Of a stretch of DNA of 64,000 nucleotides, positions 24,917 through 34,600 are shown piece after piece. Position 1 is the stretch's first letter. Every line of letters starts with the position of its first letter. Source of the DNA: Amphiura filiformis. Lineage: Eukaryota; Echinodermata; Ophiuroidea; Amphilepidida; Amphiuridae. The stretch lies in the NCBI RefSeq assembly GCF_039555335.1, contig NC_092642.1, positions 16,583,208 through 16,647,207 on the forward strand, read 5' to 3'. The translations under genes were made by a program, and so were the position numbers. The notes beneath the pieces are model-generated. The model did not search any database. It was not told the DNA's origin and was given only the letters and a program-made list of their open reading frames with translations.

Positions 24917-24994
24917 CTTCCAGATTTTAGCTAAATCTTCCACAGGGGTAGTGTGGATTTCAACTGGATTAGCCCATTATCAGTATGAACCAGT

Positions 24995-25671
24995 TTAGGG
25001 TTGAGCAAAAACAGTTGCCATTGCAGGGTCATGAGGCTGATGTTGCAAGGTGGTAAATTGCGTATCAAATTCTTGTGAATTTGCACGTTCCATCCTCAGT
25101 AAACTTCTGGACTCTCTAATAGCTAAAGACAGGTTCATACTGCTTGCATCATTTGTAGCATGATGGTCAAGATCCAACTCGGGAGCTTTATAATTGTGCC
25201 TTGGACCACTAGGATTAATGCCATGGATTTGAAACATCAACTTATCTAACTGGCGAGGCAGTTCATACACTGCTCCATGATCCATTGTTGATATAACATC
25301 CCCACGGGAGGAATAATCAAAATATGCAATTAAGAATTTATCTGTGGAATTCCTGTCAAAATCAGCCGCACATGACTTAAAAGCAAGCCAAAATTTGTCC
25401 ACAGGAGCATGCTCTCTTTTCTTTAACAAGACATCTGGATATACCCGTGCCTTTTTAGAGAATATGATGATTATCTTATCTGCTTGTTTCTTCTCATTTT
25501 CAAACCATGGGGAGAAAGGGATGTGGGGAGGATGATCATCCAGCATGATGACAGGATTGCAGCAACATTTCTGCTTGAGGACTTCGCGTAGGCAGTACAC
25601 AGTGTTGACATGTTTATCATCATCATCCAGATAGAGAAGTAGTATCCTCTTTTTATACTTTGGTGTTCGAT
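24995..25671 (-). CDS. OTU-SEFIR gene exon 9: SEFIR domain and C-terminus
   Basis: This exon is 677 nt, phase 1 in, with TAA at 24997-24995. The acceptor is TTCTTTCAG|AT. SEFIR hallmarks in order: a first strand and helix (KKRILLLYLDDDDKHVNTVY), a tryptophan helix (SPWFENEKKQADKI), a second strand IIIIFSKKAR, and DKFLIAYFDYSSRGDVIST followed by YELPRQLDKLMFQIH. This parallels the YVVCYFSE...DGDVP...Y.LMDRFEEVYFRI region of IL-17RA. A 55-residue polar tail follows. Confidence 0.93.
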
Positions 25672-28600
25672 CTGAAAGAAAAATGATTTATAATGTAAAA
25701 CTGTCAAGCTACAAAAGTATGATTATAATGAAAATAATTTTGCTGTGCTCACTTTTATCCACATATCAAGTCTGTACTGCGTAAAATGAACTCCCTTGCA
25801 TATTGTCAAAGATCTCAGAACAAAAACAAAGGTTTTTGAAATATTTTTTTCACATAATTGACATTTCTTTCAAATTTAAAAATGAATGCCACATTGTTTA
25901 AAATTACCCATCTTAAGAGCACCAACCAGATGATTCATAATTCATCTCAATTCAGTCACTTTTGCTACACACAAAAGTGGCCCAAGCTGTTTTAGGACTG
26001 CTTTACACAATTGGCCATACTCCAGTTCTTCACTTGTAGACCAGCAATGTTATTGAAACAAAGCTTATGTAGTAGCTTAACAAATTACTTGGCGACCAAG
26101 TAAAACTCAATACAATCAATAATTGACATGTTTGCCTAATACTTTTTTTCTAAATTGTATTTTTTTAATTTTTTTTTTATAACCTGTACATGTATTTTAA
26201 GCTACCTCAAGTAATTTCCACAAGAGAAAACTAACATGTCTGTGAGGGCTGAAACAAACATCGTCACACACATGTACCGATGCCTGGGCCCATGTCGTTT
26301 CCAGAATTAGACTCATCTTCTTGTATTTTGCTCTACCCCCCCCCAAAAAAAAAAACCAATCAAAACCATAAACAATGAAAACATAGGCCAAGGCCTACAT
26401 GGTTGTTTGTAATATTTACTTACCACAATAGCCAGTTATTGTATTGTGGAGCAGTATGGACTCAGCAGGTGTCTCATCTTGCCCTGTTGGTACAAAAAGT
26501 AGAACTTTCATGAATAATGATTTTAACTTTCACTTCTTGTACCTCTTGATTTGAAGGACAGTGGCATAAAAAGAGAGTTGAGAAATTCCCAAAATCTCTT
26601 TAAAATCTGTGAAGATTACATCCTCAATCGATCATATTTCTCAGAATTGGTGTTAGCCTTGAACAATTATTAATGCCCAAATTGTGACAACTAGGACCCA
26701 GATTATGCTAGCCGCAAAAAGTTAAAATTTGAAATTGACTTACTCGCAATCGAATTCAGTTCGTTCAATCAAATTCAGTGTGACACATAGTGTCAACAGG
26801 TACAGTCGCTATTCGATTACGATTAAGTCGCTATATCCAAGCAGTCAAATTCAATTTCACTATCAGTTACATCTTTTGCTATAAACAGACTTAGGCAAAT
26901 TAATTTGTGTTTTTCATGAGTGTCCACTTAATAATCATCAAACCCCTGAAGACGACATAAATTTGTTGGAAGCACCCTCTGACTCAAATAAATTTATGGA
27001 TATCGATTCAAGCTTGAAAATGAATCGCAGCAAATTTTTCCTGCGTACAAAGGGTGGAAAGTATTTATAGTTTGGATTAATTACCTGTTGGAAATTGACT
27101 CTGGCCTCCCATGTAGCCTCCTCCTGTATACAGTGGCCTGATAGAATCATGTGATCCCTTTTGTCTTAAGCCACTTAGTGCTTGTGAAGGAATACTCCTT
27201 AATCTTCCAGCTTCACTGTTATATGGCAATCTTGAATGTTCTGGAAACAGGGCAAGTCAAAAATGAGTTAAAAAATGTTACATAATACATTGGTTTCTGA
27301 TTCGGCAAGTGCAGCAACATGGGTGTCTTGTGGGAAAATTAAGTTTAATGCCATTGTTTTGTGTTTGTCGTACAATTTTTGTAGAAATTGGAATTTGGCC
27401 AAAGTGGACCACTTGAAATGTTTCTGGCTCATAACAGCAGCAACTGGTTCAATAGGTAAGTTGATTTCAAAAATTAAGTATAACCAGCATGGTCATCCTA
27501 AGAGGGCAAAAGCCTGGTAATGGAGAATTATGTCCCTGTTAAAAGGTAAAAAGCTAGTAAAAGACAAAGGGTTGATTAAACAGACATTATATGTTTTCCA
27601 CCCAATTTCACCTGAAAATACTTTTTCAGTAAGGACAGCCTGTCTCCCAGTTATGCTCCAATCAAGAGCCCTGTAGATTATAGAGACTATTGAAGTTGAA
27701 GTGTCACTACCAGTGGACCAAATAGCCAATCAGAACCTTGGTCCGTATGCACAAAAGAGTTAGACCGGGTCTAAAGTTAGACCTGGTCTAAGTGGAATTT
27801 AGTTCCATCAGGAATGGTCCTTTACTATTATTTCCTTCCAATAGTTGCTAGCAAATTCTAAAGATTGTAATGCAAAGTTCAAAATTAATACAAAATAACT
27901 TAAGCAAATGTAAAGGAAAATGTCCTTTCTCCTGAGACTAAATTCCACTTAGATCTAACTTTAGACCCGGTCTAACTCTTTTGTGCAGGGTGTTAACCTG
28001 AACCCTAATCCAGTGATCTGCTAAATTGTTGGTCTAACAGCAGGGCTGGAGGAATCAAGACCAGACTCAGAACTATTTTGGAGGACTTTAGAAGGACTTT
28101 AAGGACTTTTGACCCAAAATTTGAGGTTTTTTTTACTATAGACATAAAAAGGTCTGGTATTTTTTTATTTTTTTTTATTTTCTTATAATTTTGACCAAAT
28201 ACCAATGTCCATTTCAACCATTTTTGGTGAAGACGGTCAAAATTAAACAAAATATACAACTTGCATTCCTAGCTTCTTAGATCTTCATATCTAGTTTTTG
28301 AAGATTAGTAAGAATACTAATTTTACGAATAATTTTGGTGGTTTTCTTATGTCATGTATGTTGTCCAAAAAGATGGATCAAAATCATACTGTTTATAATT
28401 TTCTCCAAAACTGAGCATTTTTACATTATATGACATCACAGTTGGATTTGTCACATTTTTGCTTTTCTAATTATATATACTTTTATATAATACTTTAGAC
28501 CAACAATCTTATTAGTAATAATGAGGCCCAAAAGTTTTCATAATTCCTGGGTTACACAAATCTTATTCTCAGTTTTCTTATAACCCAATCAAAAGTTAAA

Positions 28601-31600
28601 TTTTAGGCCCAAAATATATTTCCTTTAGATGGTATAAACAAACTTGGTGACCACATGCAGTAAAAATACTTAATCAGTCATGCACATTTATTTTCAAACT
28701 TCCTTTCATTCATGATCGTGATGAATGCTATGTCCAGAGAATCAGATGAAACTTGTCACATGGCTACTCCTGTCGTAATATATGATAATTATGACCAAAT
28801 TTATGAGAAATTTTTACCTTGAAATTTGCGATGATCTTGATTTTGGCTATGCATTTTCAGCTCACTGTCGACTACACTTGGTGAATTACATGATACAGGC
28901 TCTGTATGGGAATCAATGAAACAACAAAATTCAAATTATGATGCAAAAATTGGATATTTGGATACAATCTTGGTTCAAATATCTTGATTGATGTCTAATA
29001 CCCTGGATATAAAAGCTGTCAGTTGTTACAACCTTAGATTATTAATACACAGATTGGAATTTTCCATGCCTATGCCCTCTAAGCGTACTCGAATTCAGCT
29101 GACGCCGGTACAGCGTTCAGACCTGGCGACATCGCGAAGTTTCTTTTATTATGTACGCCTGCGCTATTTGCGCTTTTATTGAGTTTGCTCACGCGGTACC
29201 TGACTTAGCGTCGACCCCCTTGGGCAACATGCCAAGTTTCCACGGTATGGTTACAACATATTTTAAGTTGAAACACAGCACAGTGGGAGAGTGTGACACA
29301 GTGGTGATGAAGTGGCTTAATATCCCTTCCAAAGGATGGACTTCTCTCATGGTTCATTCAAGGATGCAAAAAAAAGGGGGGGCGGAGCACCACTCCCAGG
29401 AGGAAATGATAGGAAGAAGAAGGAAATAGAAAAATCTTGTTGCTGAGGAAGAAATCACTTTCTACATCGATCCCTGGCCGCCGTTCATTCCCTGTACCAT
29501 GGAGATAAATGGAAGGTTGAATTTAACCTATACTATGATCAGCTCGTAATAGGTGAGAATTATTTGGTTTTTTATTACTGTGCAAGACTCAAGTCAATAA
29601 AGTCCCAACTTATGCCTGCGTAAATTCACAAAAGCGGGCGTCAATCACATATTACGCAGCACACTTCACATAGGTGCTCACCAGGGACGGATTTAAGCAG
29701 TGGCCCGGTGGCCCGGGGCCAGTGGATTTTGCATCGGGCCAGTAAACTTCCAACAACGCTGGCCCGGCGGGCCACTAGATTTTGAGCCAACACATATATG
29801 AGACAAGATATAATCCGTCATGGACATTATTTACACAGTTTCTGCTCCGCCTGTCACCTGTAATTTATATCTTTATTTGTCGTATATTTATATTCTTATT
29901 CTTGCATTGCTAGCAAGTTGGAAATATACGGCCGCTTTTTACGGCGATAGTAGGCCTACGTAGCCTACTACTTCCAAGCTCTTTCGTGCTCTCTCTGATG
30001 ATGATAGCGATACCACAAATACCGCATATTTGAACCTTTGTGAACTTTTGGAACTAAAAAAGCAGGACCAGTGGCGTATCTACGGGGACAGGGGGGGGGG
30101 GGCAACATGCCCCGGGCGCCACCCTTAGGGGGGGGGGCACCAAATTGACCAATTCAGCATCGATTCTGCACCCCTCCAAGCGATGAAAGTCAAAATTTTC
30201 GTGCGCTTCACGCACATTTCAGCACAAAATGAATTGAAGGAACATTTTAAGACCGATATTCAACATCTGTAGTAACCAAAATTAAATAGTGTATAGGCCT
30301 TATTTGTCCAATTTGCGTGCAATTGTTTCAAGAATGGGGGAGCATTACCCATTATGTATCCTTAGCCAATTTTGTTTCTTGCCCCAGGCACTACCAACCC
30401 TACATGTAGTTACGCCACTGGACAGGACTGACTGAACTCGTCTTAGTGACTACCGTATTCATTCCAATAAGCGCCCAGGGCGCTTAACAAAGTCATTTTG
30501 GGTGGGCGCTTATTTTATACCTGGTTTCCGTAATTTTTTCGTAAGGGGCGTTTATTTTATTAGAAACAATTTTACATATATGTTATAAAGGGCTCTGAGA
30601 TGTTTTAATAGCTTTTCTGATGCAGAAAATGTATTGCAAGTTTACACAGGATTATATAGCCCTCCAGCTATTTCACTGTATTGATGTCTCTCTGTCACTT
30701 CAACATTAATGGTATATCCTTTAGCAAATTGAAAATACCCTAGGTGGGCGCTTATTGGGGCATGGGCACTTATTGGAATGAATACGGTACTACACTCTCT
30801 ACATTGAGTACATTCAGTACAAAACAAATGTTAAGGTTTGCTTGACTTTAAGGGCTTGGATAGCGACGTTTCCACATATTTTTTGTGGGACCTGAGAGCA
30901 CATCAGACATATCAAATTGCATTTTGAAAACGAGGAATGTCCTTCTGATATCATATAATTTTGATTTTTTTAAATTCGTGATATAATACACATTTTATGG
31001 CAAATGATTAAAATTGATATATAGATTTCCACCCCCCCCTCCCAAAAAACACCAAGGAAAAAAGTAGGTTTTTTTTTTTTTTTTTTTTGCAGTAGAACAT
31101 ATTGAAAAAGCTGGACCAGTAAATTTATTGCAGGGCCACTAGATCTGCCATTTCAATGGCCCGGAGGACCAGTAGAAAACTGAAACCTAAGTCTGTCCCT
31201 GGTGCTCACCCACTGTGCGTACAAAGGATTACATCAATCCACGATGTTATGAGTTCCGTCTATTATGAGCTGCAGAGTATACCCCAGCAAGTTGCCACCA
31301 GTGGGGATTGAAACCAGGGACCTCATCCAAACCTGAAGCAATAAATATATATAATGTGTGCACAACACAGTGACTCTACCACTTTTTGAAGGTGGGTGCT
31401 TGCTCTGGTTTGGATGGACTGGATTTTGAACTGGGGATTATACAACAGAGATTTACGCCCATACCAATCTAAACCTACCTAGGCTTACATAGTGCACCTC
31501 ACACACATGTCCAAGTCTAATAGGAGTTACACCCTTATACTGCACATCCCCAACTATCCACTGCAGATAAGCTTCATCATCTGTGCTACTACGAGAGCTT

Positions 31601-34600
31601 GTCACTACCATGATGTCTCTTTCTAGCATACGAGCCATTGCTACGAGGATCACAGCATCAGCCCATTTTCCATCCTTGGACATAGACACAAGGTAGCTTG
31701 TCCAATCAGATGGAACGTAAGATCGGAAATCAATGACACCATCAGGACCCTGCAAGGTAATAATAAGCAATATCGTCAAAATCAATGTGTCACATGCTGT
31801 ATAGCAATACCATTGATTCTGAAACTATAGCAAGTGACAAACAGTGATCTTACTTTACAATTTGTATAGGCTGAAGTTGATATGGAGAGTCAATATGAGC
31901 AGTCAAGGTAGCTCAATCTATAATAAGGCGTTCGACTATGGTGCGAGAGGTTGTGGGTTCAAACCCTTGCAGTCGGTAGTTAGTACGCTCTCATGTAACA
32001 ATTGAGTTATCTTGAAATTCCATTGGACACGGAACTTACTGCTAATTGTCTCGTTGTAGCCCGTACGAAACTTGGGGAGCTGATACTGGCTGCGATGATC
32101 AATTGTGGAATGTCTAGGGTGTGCACTTCCTAGCTGCAAGTCCCTGTGTTATTGCATGTTCAATGGTTTGTGGAATGATGGGGCTGTAGTGGTCATCGAC
32201 AACCTGTAATGTGTGCCGAGGCTTGTTGATTAACATCTAGGCATTGTGCCTGTGCATAGTGCACTAACACTGCGCTTTACAAAATAAAATTATTATGACC
32301 TAATATGGTATGGAAAACACCCTGGGTTCAGCTCGGTGCCATACTAGGCTCAGCCTTTGGTTTCACCTGGTATGAAACTTTGCCAAATTGTTTCCCATCT
32401 GGGGGTTCTCAAATTTGGTTTGGGTAGGGGTGTGCTGCTGAGAATTTGAAAGTGGACACACCAATTTTTGAAGAAATATGGACCCATTGATATACCAAAA
32501 TTCAAAATTTTGAGGAAATTTCAAAAACTTTGGTGACAGCGAGGCAAAACTAGGCTATTTTCCAAAAAAAAATTGAGAACATTTTGAAAAAAAAAGGACC
32601 CATCCATATACCAAAATTGGCCTAGAAAAAGGGGTCATTATGATATACCAAAAGGTCGAAAATGCTACCCATGTTTGCAGCACGTCTCCGTATGGTCATT
32701 TGTATTGAGTACCCCCCTGGATTCTCATAACATAACTCCGCTTCACCCAATAACTTAAAGTACATGTCTACACTATACTTGGTACTGATACTAATATCCT
32801 TCAAAATCTGGAGTGGCCTTCCCTTGAGCAGCGAAGAAGACAACATAGATTAACAACAATGTATAAAATTCAATATGGTGAAATTGCAATACCCATTCCT
32901 GAATATGTTCAAACACAGACAGTTAAAGCTCATCAATACCATCCCCAAAGGTTTAGAGTTATGAAACCTCACATAAACACCTACAAATATAGTTTCTTCC
33001 CCGGACAATCATAGGCGGGAACGCTCTACCTCCTTCCGTGTATATTGCCAAATCAGCTGACTGCTTCAAGAATTGTATTAATAATATGTAATTTCAGGTT
33101 GTTTTTTCCTCATTTTTGTATAGCCATGTTGTTTTCAACTGGCGCCTTTGATCACCTCAACTAGATATTGCTTTCATGCAAACTTTATTTATCATGTTTA
33201 TGTAGATGTAGATGTAAAAGAGGAGTCGTATCAATTGTGGCTTATTGCTAACAAGTGTAAACAGGATATTAGCCTCAGGCTCACCTGAATTTGTGGATGT
33301 CTTCTGAGGTATGATACCGCCTTATCTCTAAGCTCTGCTGCTGTTTGATGTGGAAGTCCCAAAAGAGTGAGCTGATCAGAAACAGCGTGGAAACAGCAGT
33401 TTCCATCTTTTGGGGTATGGCCGTGGATTTTAAAACCAGCCCTGCGGCAGTTTTCTGTAAGATGTTGTTCTGCCTCATTTTGAGATGAATACACATTTTC
33501 AAGTGCATGGAAGAGAGCAGCTGGGGTGTAGTGTCTATAACCTAAAATGAAAGACAAAAACAACAAATAATAGACACTTATTATACTAGACTATCATTTA
33601 TCTGCATGACACCAAGTCAGGGGTGTAGCCCGCTTTCTTGGTCCAGGGGGAGGGGGTATAAAAATTTCAGGCGCAAAGATGAAAAACAAATTCCCGGTTG
33701 CATCATTTTGACCCTGTTATATAGGTGTGATATGTGTACAAATACCTTCTTTTTAGAGAGAGACAATACATTTTAAGTCTTCGAGCTTCAAAAAAGGTGT
33801 TTATTTGGAGATTGGTATTTTACACTATTTGGCCCATGATCTTAGTTTGGGGTGAATTTCGATGGAAAACAAGCTCCTTGCCCCTTTTCTTTTCCCTTAC
33901 CTTCCTGACTTTCATTTTGTGTCAGAGGGACACTTCTCTCTTTCATACTTTTGTCAGTGGGGCACTTTTAAATAAAAGTCTTTGTTAAACATGTTGTCAC
34001 CTCTTACCTCTTAGGTTAGCATGATCATCTGACCGTAGACTCCCAGGTCTGCGGTCATCTTCAGCAGAAGTAGCTCCATCTCCAAAGTGGCTCTCCTCGT
34101 GTTGCTGTGTGGTTGAAGACTGAGTTGAGGTACCCCTTGCAATCATGGATCTTGGATATCTTTCTGTACGATCAGTCCATGTTTGCTGACATGGAATTGG
34201 ATGATAGCTGGTACTGGTGAAGTGTTGTTGGTTGCCTGGAATGTGTATATCACGTGGCTGTAGACTCAATTGATGAATAAGACCTTGCTGTGTGACTTTG
34301 ATGTCATGGAGCATTTCTTCATGTTGTTCCCATTTATTCTCATGATCTTGAAGTATTTTGTCCTGCTCTTCTTTCTGGTCTTTGAGCTTTTTGTCAACAA
34401 TCTCCAACATCTGCTTCCAATTTTGGTCCTCTTTCAGCCATTGGTCATCAGATACTATGATTGTGGTGGTTTTTAGCTTTACAAATAAGAAAACATGCAC
34501 AGATATGAAAATGAGTTTGTAATAAAACAAATCCATCTTCCCAGCAAATACAAAAACAAATTTAACCATTTTTATATCCGGTACGGTTATATAGGTCTAT

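Larger units (their letters stand above)
23965..24975. mobile_element. MITE family B copy split by a Penelope-derived foldback
   Basis: The left part 23965-24216 begins GACTATTCCAGTTGAAATCC. The right part 24917-24975 ends GGATTTCAACTGGATTAGCC. Its body parallels 7346-7617. The right end abuts the stop codon region (24995) of the OTU-SEFIR gene. Confidence 0.75.
29682..31201. mobile_element. Non-autonomous hAT-like element carrying nested insertions
   Basis: The termini CAGGGACGGATTTAAG and CTTAAATCCGTCCCTG-like (actual right end CCTAAGTCTGTCCCTG) are inverted repeats. It is flanked by a perfect 8-bp duplication GTGCTCAC at 29674-29681 and 31202-31209. Both features fit the hAT superfamily. 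Interior: GGCCCGG-rich ends plus two complete MITEs and a half foldback. No transposase frame. Confidence 0.85.
25672..31478 (-). other. OTU-SEFIR introns 5-8, apart from listed exons and repeats
   Basis: Mostly A/T-rich. A GC-richer block at 29040-29500 contains short frames (28988-29182, 29151-29429) without recognisable domains and may be an old unidentified element. Terminal-inverted-repeat elements at 27748-27987 and 29682-31201 are listed separately. Confidence 0.45.

Noticed and set aside
29151..29429. 92-codon frame in a GC-richer block as an extra OTU-SEFIR-region gene
   Set aside because: No recognisable domain, opposite strand to the host gene, and a poly-A/poly-G interruption. 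More likely an old mobile fragment.
31905..31980. Functional tRNA gene
   Set aside because: Promoter boxes are present but acceptor and anticodon stems do not pair, and a SINE body follows.
34270..34476. Plus-strand frame of 68 codons
   Set aside because: It is the antisense shadow of OTU-SEFIR exon 3.
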